DNA from: Eopsaltria australis
Lineage: Eukaryota; Chordata; Aves; Passeriformes; Petroicidae
Direction: 5' to 3'
Length of the DNA: 64,000 nt
Assembly: GCA_034509425.1 (NCBI GenBank)
Contig: JAVTVJ010000068.1
Coordinates: 496,001 to 560,000 of the forward strand
Shown here: one piece after another, positions 28,501 through 38,144 of the stretch
Layout of the letters: every line of letters starts with the position of its first letter
Numbering within the stretch: position 1 is the first letter of the stretch
The notes under the pieces: generated by a model
Seen by the model: the letters and a program-made list of their open reading frames with translations, nothing else
Databases searched by the model: none
Told to the model about the DNA's origin: nothing
Position numbers and translations under genes: made by a program

Positions 28501-29991
28501 CTTTCTGCTGCAGTGAATGCTGCAGACTAACTTTCCCTTTTTTTCCGTTTGCTTTTCACAAAGAACCAAAGACTGATGGAAGAGAATGCCTGCCTGAAGG
28601 AGCAGATGAGGCTGGTGGAGCAGTCAAAGCAGCCAGTGTCTGAGAAGATGCCTGTAGCAGACCAGCTGTTCAAGGAGATGTCCCACTGCTTGTTTGACTT
28701 GAAAGCACTGTGCAGTATTCTTACCCAGAGAGCTCAGGGCAAGGAGCCTAACCTTTCCTTACTGCTGGGAATCAGATGTAAGTGGTGTTGACTTTCCAGT
28801 GTTTGATAAGTGTTTTGACACAAAGGAATAACAGTTTAGCTAAAGTGGTGCTTGAACTTGCCAACTGGATAAGCTTGTGTCCCCTTGCTATGCAGATGGA
28901 ACAGTGGTGCATGAACTCACAGAGCTTTCTGAAAAAGCTGGGCTCTTAGTGCCTCTGGGCCACTAAATGCATTAGTCCTTGCCAAGTCACGAGAGCAGGT
29001 AGCTGGCTCTTCATGGACATGTTCACTGCTCTAGAAAAGAACAGTGTGCAGTCAGGTGTCTGTCCCTCCTGAGACACACTGCAGTCACTATGAGGGTTAA
29101 CAGATGCTAAACACATTGTGTGCTTTTGTTTTAAAGCCCTTGGGATCAAAGTGATAGGAGTTTCCATCTACTGTTTGAATATGTATATGGTGGTGTCCAG
29201 ATGTTTTAAAGAAGCCTTGTGCCTGATAACTTCATCTCTAGTTCTGTTCATGTAGCTGTTTTTTACTAAGCTGTTAAATTTAACCAGGAAATGAGAAGCA
29301 TGCCCTAAAACCAGTCAGACAAAGTTTGTGCTAGGTCTTTCCTTCTAACAGGCTGGTTTTGTTGACCTGAATGTGTCATATTCTGATGTTTTCTGAATGT
29401 TAATTAGAATTTATCAGGTAGACAGGTTGCTGAACTGAACCATCAGCAAGGTAGAAAGGTAAAGTACAGTGTTTGTGCAGCAAGAGCTGCTACACACCTC
29501 TTTTCTGAGTGACTGTAAAAACCCCTGAAGCCCCTAGAAAATGGCTGCTCTATCAATTTTTTTCCACTGCTGTTCTGATTCATCAGACTTCAGCAAGTCT
29601 AGATCTTGGTGCAAACAGAAAACCATGTCTTTCAGAGAAGCACTGATGGCTCTGAATTGAGTGTGAGTTCAGATGGTACCACATTTTGTAGACTTTTCAT
29701 CACACTGAAGCGTGATTTGTCTTGATGTAATTAAGTGACCTGCCTCTTGTTTCCAAGGTGGTGACTAGTTGAAGTATTCACAGGACACATCTGCTGGAGC
29801 TTTAACCTTGGGTGTTGTTTTTTGTAGCACTGAGCTGTTCATCTGAAGAGAGTGAAAACTACCACAGCACAGAGACGCTTTCAAAGAAGCTCTCAGACGT
29901 TTGTCAGCTGCGGAAGGATATTGATGAGTTAAGGACTATAATGTCAGACCGATACGCTCAGGACATGGGGGACAACTGCATCACTCAATGA
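7406..29991 (+). CDS. CEP85L: CEP85L, C-terminal 459 residues (10 spliced coding exons, 5' part outside window)
   Basis: Ten exons join with matching phases into 1380 coding bases: 459 residues and a TGA. The joined protein carries CEP85L hallmarks: [11 protein letters not shown] near the start, [14 protein letters not shown] in the middle, [16 protein letters not shown] late, and the end DMGDNCITQ. From memory it lines up with roughly residue 350 to the end of the human protein of about 805 residues. It is nearly all charged heptad coiled coil, with no membrane segment or enzymatic motif. CEP85L is a centrosomal/centriolar scaffold. Its human variants cause posterior-predominant lissencephaly, and its paralogue CEP85 binds STIL in centriole duplication. 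The N-terminal low-complexity half and promoter are upstream of base 1. No frameshift or internal stop was seen, so the gene looks functional. The alternative, paralogue CEP85, is less likely given the C-terminus. Confidence 0.95.
11615..12000 (-). mobile_element. Possible degraded CR1 LINE 3' end
   Basis: Read on the plus strand, the order resembles the reverse complement of an avian CR1 3' region. It has a stretch like GGCTAGAAAGAACTTA near 11629 (compare GGTTGGAAAAGACCTT). Then come a Cys/Gly-rich spacer and AGAAAATTTTTCCTAATAT near 11780, a hallmark of CR1 tails. It is heavily diverged, has no coding remnant, and its borders are uncertain. A repeat library alignment would settle it. Confidence 0.35.
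14675..14690. repeat. Poly(T) run, 16 bases
   Basis: An uninterrupted T run lies inside the 10.3 kb CEP85L intron, within a T-rich stretch from about 14650 to 14720. It could be the reverse-strand tail of an old retroelement or simple slippage. No flanking element was recognised. Confidence 0.8.
17831..17948 (+). CDS. CEP85L: CEP85L coding exon B
   Basis: 118 bases between acceptor TATTACAG and donor GTAGGA. Its first base completes Arg 41, and the rest encodes residues 42-80, ending in phase 0. The translation begins [20 protein letters not shown], an amphipathic coiled coil. It closes with the CEP85L signature [14 protein letters not shown], close to the human form from memory. Confidence 0.94.
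17949..19972 (+). other. CEP85L: CEP85L intron B-C, 2.0 kb, with GT repeat near its 3' end
   Basis: Donor is GTAGGA; the acceptor TTCTTTTCATAAG ends at 19972. A (TG)n tract at 19921-19938 lies about 35-50 bases upstream of the acceptor and is followed by a T-rich tract. Nothing else was recognised. Confidence 0.85.
19921..19938 (+). repeat. Short TG/GT microsatellite next to a splice acceptor
   Basis: About eight GT units sit just before the polypyrimidine tract of exon C. In RNA this is a UG repeat. Such repeats are known binding sites for splicing regulators such as TDP-43 and CELF proteins, so a splicing role is possible but not shown here. Confidence 0.75.
19973..20149 (+). CDS. CEP85L: CEP85L coding exon C
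   Basis: 177 bases (59 codons), phase 0 at both ends, donor GTAAGT. It encodes residues 81-139. A short polar start ([15 protein letters not shown]) is followed by a coiled coil rich in Glu and Lys, with [19 protein letters not shown] and [11 protein letters not shown] at the end. This is the least conserved segment compared with the human protein as remembered; the bird version appears a few residues shorter. It could be skipped without shifting the frame. Confidence 0.93.
20150..21821 (+). other. CEP85L: CEP85L intron C-D, 1.7 kb
   Basis: Donor is GTAAGT and acceptor TTTCTTCTAG has a good pyrimidine tract. No repeat or gene was recognised inside. The open frames at 20525-20762 and 20933-21446 on both strands show no domain. 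Confidence 0.85.
21822..21974 (+). CDS. CEP85L: CEP85L coding exon D
   Basis: 153 bases (51 codons), phase 0 at both ends, donor GTAAGG. It encodes residues 140-190, including [19 protein letters not shown] and [18 protein letters not shown]. This is the most conserved block of the protein, almost identical to human CEP85L from memory. The Leu-Pro-Thr-Leu breaks the helix between two coiled-coil segments. The exon is in-frame skippable. Confidence 0.95.
22256..22410 (+). CDS. CEP85L: CEP85L coding exon E
   Basis: 155 bases. It starts in phase 0 after a weak acceptor (ACCTTGTGTTAG) and ends with two bases of a split Ser codon, donor GTATGA. It encodes residues 191-241: a continuous coiled coil including [20 protein letters not shown] and [12 protein letters not shown]. 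The preceding intron (21975-22255) is only 281 bases, the shortest here. Confidence 0.94.
22411..23956 (+). other. CEP85L: CEP85L intron E-F, 1.5 kb
   Basis: The donor is GTATGA and the acceptor GAATGGCAG. The reading frame of exon E stays open for about 100 bases past the donor, to a stop near 22508, so a retained-intron C-terminus is conceivable. The normal splice join to exon F is far better supported by homology. No repeat was recognised. Confidence 0.85.
23957..24074 (+). CDS. CEP85L: CEP85L coding exon F
   Basis: 118 bases. The first base completes Ser 242; residues 243-281 follow and the exon ends in phase 0, donor GTTAGT. It contains [19 protein letters not shown], a strongly conserved CEP85-family motif, then [19 protein letters not shown]. 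Exons E and F together (273 bases) keep the frame, but neither does alone. The following intron (24075-24376) is 302 bases with a T run near 24130-24142. Confidence 0.95.
24377..24427 (+). CDS. CEP85L: CEP85L coding exon G (51-base small exon)
   Basis: 17 codons, phase 0 at both ends, acceptor TATTTTAG and donor GTAAGG. It encodes [17 protein letters not shown], residues 282-298, in continuous heptad register. It aligns with a segment of human CEP85L from memory, so this small exon is real and not a chance splice pair. Skipping it would remove about two and a half heptads without a frameshift. Confidence 0.92.
24428..28084 (+). other. CEP85L: CEP85L intron G-H, 3.7 kb
   Basis: Donor is GTAAGG; acceptor TTCATTTCAG ends at 28084. 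It contains an alternating TA stretch near 25499-25522 and a 23-base imperfect tandem duplication at 26954-26999. The frame is open for about 100 bases upstream of exon H but starts at a TTG, so it is not evidence for an alternative start. Confidence 0.85.
26954..26999. repeat. 23-bp imperfect tandem duplication
   Basis: Two adjacent copies share TTCATCAAAGACT, with about three differences in 23 bases (26954-26976 and 26977-26999). This is a typical replication-slippage product inside a CEP85L intron. No function is suggested. Confidence 0.85.
28085..28192 (+). CDS. CEP85L: CEP85L coding exon H
   Basis: 108 bases (36 codons), phase 0 at both ends, donor GTAAGT. It encodes residues 299-334, including [16 protein letters not shown] and [17 protein letters not shown], an uninterrupted coiled coil similar to the human segment. 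It can be skipped in frame. The following intron (28193-28563) is 371 bases with nothing notable except a T-rich acceptor. Confidence 0.94.
28564..28777 (+). CDS. CEP85L: CEP85L coding exon I
   Basis: 214 bases. It starts in phase 0 after acceptor TTTTCACAAAG and ends with the first base of a split Ser codon, donor GTAAGT. It encodes residues 335-405: the end of the long coiled coil, a short breaker ([10 protein letters not shown]), then a conserved helical block, [20 protein letters not shown] and [16 protein letters not shown]. This C-terminal block is the best CEP85L identifier in the window. Confidence 0.95.
28778..29827 (+). other. CEP85L: CEP85L last intron, 1.05 kb
   Basis: Donor is GTAAGT and the acceptor is TTTTTTGTAG. 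Nothing else was recognised inside. Confidence 0.85.
29828..29991 (+). CDS. CEP85L: CEP85L terminal coding exon J with stop
   Basis: 164 coding bases. The first two complete Ser 406; residues 407-459 and a TGA at 29989-29991 follow. It encodes [20 protein letters not shown], a final short helix ([20 protein letters not shown]) and the end [11 protein letters not shown]. The terminus is almost identical to human CEP85L as remembered. The exon runs on into the 3' UTR. Confidence 0.95.
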
Positions 29992-31766
29992 CAGCACTCC
30001 ATCTTGTAGCAAACAACTGACTGGGTCCTGCTGTGTCACAGGTCTTTGCATTTCCATTTAGGAGCCATATGGGAGGCTGCAAATAGCACTGGACACGCAT
30101 CTCCGAGGGCTGAGTGTAATCGATCTCGGGAGTCTGGTGTGCAGGGGACAGTCATCATGTGAACAGTGGTACAGACTGCAAGAAATCTTTTCTCCAAACT
30201 ACTGAATGTAGGAACAAGCTGTGAAGAATGATTCAGTTGGACACTCTGTTTCCTTCATTTGGGCTCATTTTATTACTTCTCCTAGTTTTTGGAACCAGAG
30301 CTTCAGAACAGCCGTGCTGCTACAACTCTCAGTCCTTTCCTTCATCAGGGGTTTGTGTGGCATTATCTGTGTTCAGATCCTAGGGGGAGAGGGTTGAAGA
30401 ACCTATAGTTGTACATGGTGAAGCCAGAGGCTTCTGCCACTGCTCTTCACTCTAAGAATTGCAATTAGAACAGTGTTGGAGTACTCAAAAAGTAATTGCT
30501 CTCCAAGTTGTCAAAAATTAGGAAATAAGAAAGATGTTTTTAGTAATGGATGTCTACCATGTTTATCCAGTAGCAGAAAAACCCCAGGTTTAACTCCTTT
30601 ATGCAAACAAATCCATAAAATATAGCTGTGTATCAGATTGTTTGAAGCACTCTCACATTGCTCTGAGAAGTTTCGATAGTACAAAGTCTGTGACAAACCA
30701 GAGAAGCTGTAAGACATAAAACTGCAGCATACTTCATGGCTATAAGAAAAAAATCCCAAAACAACCAACAACTGTATTTTAGTGTTTGTATTTATTTTCC
30801 CCTTAGGTCCTTCCCATTTCAAAATGTTGCTGTGTTATGTTCCTGAAGGCCTCTGATTAAAGCACCACCTCAGCCATTTTTACCACAGCTACAAAAAGGG
30901 TGTTTGACCCTTGACAAATTAAGGCTCAAAACAGAATGTTTCCAGTTATCAGGATAAAGTACTTGGTTATCTGAGGACTGAAAATTTTCCACATTGTTTG
31001 GGAAATCTTGATTACTCCATTTTTGTAGGAAGCAATTGCATAAAACAGTAAGGTCATGTTCCATAGCTTATTCAGTGAGTGTCACTTGGCAGTGCTGTTT
31101 TACTCCCATGGGACAGATGACATTTCCAGGAACATCACTGCAAGTTAGCTGCACAGTTATGCATTGTGGAAAATAGTATTTAACTGAAGGAAACAAAACC
31201 CTGGAAAGAGCAAAACCACTTTCAAGTCACACTGTTAAGAAAAATATGTGCATCACTTACTTGTATGGTATTGCAAGAAGGTTTCAGATGCCTTAAGGTG
31301 CAAGTCAGTCATCTGATCTGGAGTGGGGATAACAGCAGAAATCTCTTTGAAATCTTAGTAATTTGACCCAAATTAATTCTAGGGTAGCATTTTTATGGCA
31401 ATAGTGAATATCTTCAGTTTTCTGATTTGGTGATGTTTTGCTTTCTGTTTATTGTTTAACAGTTACTGTTAATGCTGTTTTTATAATTTAGTGGTTTAAT
31501 TGTTTTTAGCTGTATGGATTTATTTATTTGACAATTTTCTCTATCCTGAAACTAGGACTAATTTGTGAAAAATAGTGTTGCTATTTATATTACTGCTACA
31601 TGGTGTTATCAGATAGATTAATCTGACTGGTTCAGCTCCTGTGAGCACTAAAACAGTGTCTAGATAAAATCTCAAGTGAAGTTATCTAGTGTCTATTTCA
31701 AGGAAAAAAAATGAGGCCATTTTATTTTAAATTTCTGTGCTCTTTCTGTAGGCACACTCTAGTCCC

Positions 31767-31992
31767 TCTATCAGGGCATAATTTGCTCCTGGGTTCCTTG
31801 TCCCTCTCAGTGGTGTGATGCAGATGCAGTTGGAAGTATAGTTGTGCTCTTCTCATTGATATGACGAGTTCTGCTATGAGTGGGAAAAAGATGTTCTGAA
31901 CTAATCTGCATTCTTAGACTGCAGACAGATCAATGGTTGTTATCTAAAAGGATGATTTGTTCTGGTAGCTCATTAGCAATATTAATTCCACA
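31767..31992 (+). repeat. Dispersed direct repeat, copy 1 (226 bp)
   Basis: It aligns nearly end to end with 33601-33825, at about 90% identity by eye with one single-base gap. Both copies start at TC(T/C)ATCAGGGCATAATTTG and end at AATATTAATTCCACA. No known transposon ends or target-site duplications were recognised. It could be a local segmental duplication or an unrecognised old repeat. Confidence 0.92.
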
Positions 31993-33223
31993 TTAATACA
32001 CACCTGCTGCTTCGAAGGTGTACTTTTACACTAGTGCAAAACTGAAAACAAGGATCTTTGTACTAATGGGCTTGCACAGTTTGCTGTGCCTCTGACAGTG
32101 CTGGCTTTTGTGACTAAGGCTTCAGCTCGTTCCTCTGGTGTGGTTGGTTGGGTTCAACCCTGCAGTGAAGTAGTCTTCAGTTTCTGGCTGTCTCCTATCA
32201 GAATTCAACAATAGCATTTCAGATAATAAATTAGAAATACTAGGGAGAGAGGAAACACACAAGTTACGCATTATTGCTTCCTTAGATGGCAATGTTGTAC
32301 CTATAAAAAATTACCCAAACCCACATTTATCTACATTTGATAGAAATCACAAGGAGTTTAGTAGAACAGTTAGAGGGGAGCAGGAGATCTTTAGAGTCAC
32401 TTTGAACTATTTAGCTTGTCACTTGGCTGGTATGCCTCCACTGTCCCTCCTGCTAAATGGTGATACTGTACTGCAAAGTTGAGATCAGTAGTTTATATTT
32501 TCAAAGCACTTCAGAGCTTTTGTGCTCTTCAAGTATTAGTTGAAAGTCCCTCTGGGAGGCGATCCCATTTTATTCATAATACTTTTGATTGCAGTGCTGT
32601 AATCTTGTGTTCTAATGTTTTTGTTACAGAACCTGTAATATTTATGTTGACTTGAAAGCACTTGATTTTAAAACCCCCTGAGTTTATCTGCCTCAGTCAA
32701 ATTAAAGTTGGGAGGTAAATGATGGATGTATGAGCCAAAGATGCAGACTACCAATTGATTATTTACAGCGATACAGTACTTTGCTTTGATTTCTTAAAAT
32801 TTGGCCTGTTGTAGTGGTAGCAATTACTATATATGCATCAGTTTACAGATGCCTCTAAATGGAATAAGCTTTGTCTAAGATATGCATGACTGTTTAATTG
32901 GTAAAAATGTAGTGTGTGTGGTCTCATTCAGCATATTTAATACAGAGGTGATTAACGAATGTTAATATTGGAATTGCTTCGATTTAGTCATGACAACTTT
33001 TTGCTGTAGCTGTTAGACAATCCCAAGGGCTGAAAAACAACTGCAGATGAATGGATACTGTACTGTTCTGGCTGTCAGCAAACAGTACAGTAACATTTTG
33101 TGCAGTTTCAGATAGAATTTATATGATCCTCTGGAAGATACTTACAGTAACTACTGTATTTAAGAATGTATTTTGAAAAACACATGGAAAGTAACCGTCT
33201 TCCGACAAGCTATAGATGATGTA

Positions 33224-33257
33224 TTCACTATATAGAAGTATTTACTATATAGAAGTA
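33224..33257. repeat. 17-bp tandem duplication
   Basis: Two adjacent copies of T(T)(C/T)ACTATATAGAAGTA with one difference (33224-33240 and 33241-33257), within the probable 3' UTR. This is likely slippage. Confidence 0.85.
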
Positions 33258-33600
33258 ACGCAGCTCGGTCATGTAAATGTGATTTAGGTTGCTGAACTCC
33301 GCTGTGCAGCTTTGTGGTGTGACAGGTGTGTGAAATTGTGGAGATTTGCTGTAACCACCCACTTGGGCTCCAGCATTTGAAACTGATGGTGGTCATGAAG
33401 TCATTCAAGAGCTGAAATTCCGTCCTTTTCACTTCAAAAGGTTTCCTCTCTTCCTTTGCCCTCACTGCCTGTCTTTTGTTTCAGACATTTTTTGGACATT
33501 TTTCTTGGGAAGGGTAAGAGCACAAGGAAAGGAAGAAATCAAACCCTTTCCTCCACGACCTGCTGCCATAGCACGGGCAGTGACAGCATGCTGTGGTCTC

Positions 33601-33825
33601 TCCATCAGGGCATAATTTGCTCCAGTTTCCTTGTCCTTCTCAGTGGTGTGATGCCGGTGCAGTTGGAAGTATAACTATGCTCTTATCATTGATACGATAA
33701 GTTCTACCATGAGTGGAGAAAAAATCTTCTGAACTAATCTGCATTCTTAGACTGCAGACAGATCAATGGTTGTTATCTAAAGGGATGATTTATTCCGGTA
33801 GCTCATTAGCAATATTAATTCCACA
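33601..33825 (+). repeat. Dispersed direct repeat, copy 2 (225 bp)
   Basis: This is the partner of 31767-31992, 1834 bp downstream in the same orientation. The best-kept core covers CTGAACTAATCTGCATTC through GATCAATGGTTGTTATC, identical in both copies. Divergence suggests an old event. Both copies would be in the CEP85L 3' UTR if the distal poly(A) site is used. Confidence 0.92.
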
Positions 33826-34510
33826 GCTGCATACCTTTGTGCCTTTTTAGCCTGAAGTAAATGTCTATTCCCCTTGAGCTTCAGATAAGTTGTTAGGATG
33901 CTGATGACTGCACCTTGTTTTCTTCTCATCTACCATTACTTTGTTAATAAGTTTTTGTAGTAAGGACTCCTGCATAATGTCTAGAAACAGAAGTACTGAA
34001 ACCAGGTACTAGGTGTACACTTTGAATGTTAGGCTGGTTGTAGTATGCAGCTTCTTTGAATATGATGTGTGAGCAGGAAACACAAATCATAATGTGTTTT
34101 TTCTGTGTATATTATTACAGTATATCATTAATTCAGTGGGGAGGAGTGTCTGGAGCTCTCTTTTAAAAGCACAGCTGACATATGTACTGGATCAGTCCCT
34201 GAAGACTGGTAGTTTTGTAAATTGGGTTCAATTTTTGAACTGCTCAGAATACCTCATATGTAAATAGAGTTGTCATGACTTAATCACAATGTGTTCATTG
34301 TAAAAAGTAAAGGAGCCACTGGCTGGCTCAGCTTTAGGCTTGTTGTTCTTGCCTCTTTTTGTAATTTTTTTAAAGTAGGGTTTACAGCTAGAATTTTGAA
34401 TGCCAAAGTTCTATTTATTAAATAATAATAAAAGTTTTCATTGTTAATGACTGGTATTTTTCCACTGGAATTTGTTTGTTGATGTTTGGGATTTGTATCC
34501 ACAGAGCAGA

Positions 34511-34516
34511 AATAAA
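34511..34516 (+). terminator. Candidate distal poly(A) signal AATAAA for CEP85L
   Basis: A canonical AATAAA, followed within about 30 bases by a T-rich stretch (GTGAATTTTTCATGGTTCTC). A second AATAAA lies at 34427-34432. Sequence alone cannot show which is used; a proximal ATTAAA at 30856-30861 is an alternative. Confidence 0.4.
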
Positions 34517-34535
34517 TTTTGTTACAAAAGTGAAT

Positions 34536-37500
34536 TTTTCATGGTTCTCATTTATCCAGTATCTGGCATGTGACAGAAGTGACCAAAGCTGGAGGCAACA
34601 AAGGAATCATGAAACATCTTCCCTACACCTACCCCAGCTTCCCTTCAGTGGTCTGTTCTGGGGAATACCAGCTGACCAAGCTCTCTCTTCCTGGCCTTAT
34701 GTTTTGGGGTTTGTTTTTTTTAAATCAAGGCCTTGATATAAAAAATATTATTTCCATGTGATAAAAGGATTCTAGAGCAGCGTTCCCTGGTGCTTTTTTG
34801 GATATATGGTCCTGCTGCCAATTTTGGTAGCTGCTTGGAGAGATCACAGGTAGGTCTGTTTAAAAAACTAAGCAGAAAATTGTGGGCAGAAATCAGAAAT
34901 CCCTGCTGGATGAAATACTGCAGGTCAGTACAGCACAATGCAACCAAGTAGCATTGACTTCCATGTCAGGTTACTCTGAGGAGAAGTCAGAGGTTCAGGA
35001 TTTTAGTCAATCTGATAGGAATCTTCACAAGTGTAGAGGGAAGGGGGAGGGTCACCCAAAAAGGGTATTTTTTTCTGACAATTCCCTGTGATAAGTCTTG
35101 GAGCCTATTTGGGGCATGAGGTGCTGAATGAGCTTTGCATGTAGAATGGTCCTCTCTTCCCCTCCTCACACTCCAGAGCGCAAAAGCTGGCACTAGCTTC
35201 TGTTTTCAAATACACTGAGAAATGCACTCTGATTAGCTAGTGCATTATATATGGTAGACATCACTTTTCTCCAGCATTGTGACTGAAGGTAGCATGATGG
35301 GTTTCTAACTCAAAAACACTCTGTGCCCCGTGTAAATACAGCTGCACAGCTTTCCGTAAGATTGCTGAGGATGGCCTTTTGTGAGCTGCTCAAAGCCAGG
35401 TTTAGTTTCAAAGTGCAAGGACTAAAGCACTGCTAACAACAGTAGTGGTAGAGAATGTTCTGTTGCTTTTTATTCCACAAATAAAATACAGCTCCGCATG
35501 TGGGTAAAAATGAAGCCTTAAACAATAACGTAGCAAATAACAGCAAGCAAATAACGCTGCAGCGTCTTGAATGAGTACAATTTGCAACAGGTACATCTGC
35601 AGTAGATTGCCTTCCTTATGTAAATTAAGTCTGCAGGATGTGCTAACGATGCTGGGTCGTTTGTTTTGTAAATGAATGGGTTCAGTATACTTGGAAAATT
35701 TCCAAGTGGTAAGGGAAGTGTGGATACTATGAACGATGGTATTTAATTACATTTTAGTATGTGCATATTTCTTTTCCAGCTTTGTGTCAGTTACTCCCCC
35801 TTTGGGGGCAGCTGCTGCTTTTCTGCTCCTTTTCTTGGTGGCACAGGTCTGAATTCCATGGAGATAAAGGCACGCTTCAAGTCCTGGAGTTGGAGACTGA
35901 CTGTGGGGAACCTGAGAGGTTCAGCTGATGTTTTGCAGCACTTTGATGAGCAGTTTGGCAGCTCCCCTGAAGAATGCAACCTGTAGGTATTAATAGACCA
36001 GAAAACTGATTTAATGGTCTGTGTGCCTGTGAAAGTGTTTGCCTGAAGGAAGGCAAAAGGAAACCATTGTCTAGTTCTGGTTGAGAAAAATGGTGTCTCC
36101 TGCTGAGAGACTGAATTGTAACTCTAAAGGTGGTTGTAAGAGAGTTTTCTATCTGAAAACTTTTCCTCGTGTGGGATCTAAATAGAATTTTGTATCAAAA
36201 AAGGTTGGCTCCCCTGCATTAAAACATGGGAATACAGGTAGTCCCTGACTACTGCCAGGGAGATGCCAACCTCCCCTCCCCACCCCAGACCAAATGGGTT
36301 GTATTGAGCTTTGAGGTGGCCCCAGGTGCCAAAGGAGGATATTTCTGAGCCCCACTACTGTCAGCCTGTTTTGGGGTGGGAGCCCAGCCATATTCTGCTC
36401 CAGAGCTGGTCCAGCTCGCTGCCAGCCCAGCTCCCAGGGCCAAGTTTACCTTGGGGGAGTGTCAGGAGCCAGCTCCTGGTTCCAGAACTGTCACAGTGCT
36501 TCAGTGTGGGCTGTCAGGAGCTGGATTTTCCTGGTGTCTCAAGAAGCCGCCTCGCCCTTTGCAGCCCTGCTGAACTGCATTCCCAGGAGCCAGGCAGTGT
36601 GGACAGCAGGACTTAATGGACCAATGCATTTTCTAACCTTCTGCTATTTTTGACCTCATAATGATTAAATGAGATGATGCCTAATTTATTATAAGTTAAT
36701 TGGGGGCAATCCAGCAACAGGGAGGGAGAGAGCTCTGATCAGAGTGAGTGATGACACAAACTTTGAGATGATCTATCTTCCCCAATGCAGAGACACTTGG
36801 GCTGTACAGGAAGCTGTGTTTGAAGGTGGCCTGAAATTAATGCTGCTGCCTGGGGCAAGTCCAGACCTTCAGGGCAACCTGCAACAGGACAGGATGGGCT
36901 GCTGAGGACTCTCTGTCCTGCTGCAAGCACATCCTTGTTGTGAGACAAACCTTATAGTCTGACACACCCCACTCTGGTCCTTGAAAGCCCTACTCAGGTG
37001 CTGTGGTGGCCGTCATGCCTTGAGGACAACCACCCAAGTCTGCATTCAGCTGGGCTACCTGAAAGCTCCCCCAGGATTTGTAAACCGGGCTTTCTCCTCA
37101 GGAAGCTCAGGTGTGCCACTGCAAGTTGATGGCTGTCACCCCCCTGTTAATCTGGACAGTGCCTGGTTGTCCTCTACATCAGAGCTGGTGTGGCAGGACC
37201 TGGTTTCTGGAGCCTCCTTTGGCCAGTAACTTTTTCAGTAAATGGTTTACTGGCAAGTTAAAGCCACAAAGCAGCCACCTCCCAGCAAAATCATCCCTGA
37301 AACACTATGACCATGTGCAGAAAATCATCCAGCTTCAGCATTTTTCATCCCAACTTCTGCATCCCTCGTGAGAGCTCATCATTTTGGGGAGAGACAATGA
37401 AGGTCACAGCTGGGAGGGAGCTGGCACAGACGTACACTGCCCTGCTGGGAGCTCTGCTGGAGAAGGGAGCGCTGCAAAGAGCTGTGATTGATGGCATAAT

Positions 37501-38144
37501 CCCATCAACCCCCAGACACACCTCATTATACAAGCCAGTGACAATCAGATCATTAGTTACATTATCACCCACTGCCTTGGTGCCTGGGAAATAGCAAGAT
37601 AAGTAATGGGATATTTTTAGTTTAAATTGTGGTTTGAACATTTTAATTAAAAGCCTATTATAATCAATCTGTTTCTAACATCCTTTCCCTCACCCTCATT
37701 CATAAAAATTAATTATCACCGTGGAAGGCCAGCAAGCGAGTATATCCTGCTCTTGGCCAGTGACAGCTTCAGAGCCTGGGTTTGCCACTGCCTGGGTGGC
37801 TACATGCACTGAGCCAGCCCAAAAATGTGTGCACAGGCAAAGCTGGTCACTAGGGCAGTTCACCAGCCTTCCCAGTGCTGGCCCAGTAGGGGGGTGTTGC
37901 TAGTCACTGAAGCAAAAGTGATGAACTGCTCAGACCTGGCTCTCTCAGACATCCATTTATATCTTGGATGTGAGCAGAGCTGAAAACACCTAGAAGCAAA
38001 AAAATAAGTCAAAGACCTTGATCACATAAAGTAAGAACATCTAACTCAGAAAGGAAATACAGTCTCTTTTCCAGTAAGAAAACAACTGCCCTGTTACAGG
38101 CTTCCAGATAAATTAACCGACAGCTGCAATAGGGTCCATAATTC
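34536..38144. other. Intergenic sequence, no gene recognised
   Basis: It comprises mixed AT-rich sequence and a more GC-rich patch (about 36230-37250) with many short chance frames on both strands. None of these has a domain or a paired splice pattern. AT-rich, TAAT-containing blocks at about 36650-36710 and 37490-37710 have the look of conserved non-coding DNA, though this is untested. Confidence 0.6.

Larger units (their letters stand above)
29992..34535 (+). other. CEP85L: Probable CEP85L 3' UTR
   Basis: The sequence after the stop has no splice or coding signal. It is AU-rich, with an ARE-like TTTATTTATTT near 31519 and several possible poly(A) signals (ATTAAA 30856, AATAAA 32225, AATAAA 34427, AATAAA 34511). 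The furthest has a T-rich downstream element. Which site is used cannot be read from the sequence, so the end is an inference. It contains a 226-bp internal duplication. Confidence 0.5.

Noticed and set aside
36149..37400. Cluster of overlapping open frames in a GC-richer patch
   Set aside because: Frames occur on both strands in several phases, with low-complexity Pro/Ser/Leu-rich translations and no consistent exon structure. GC content alone reduces stop codons here.
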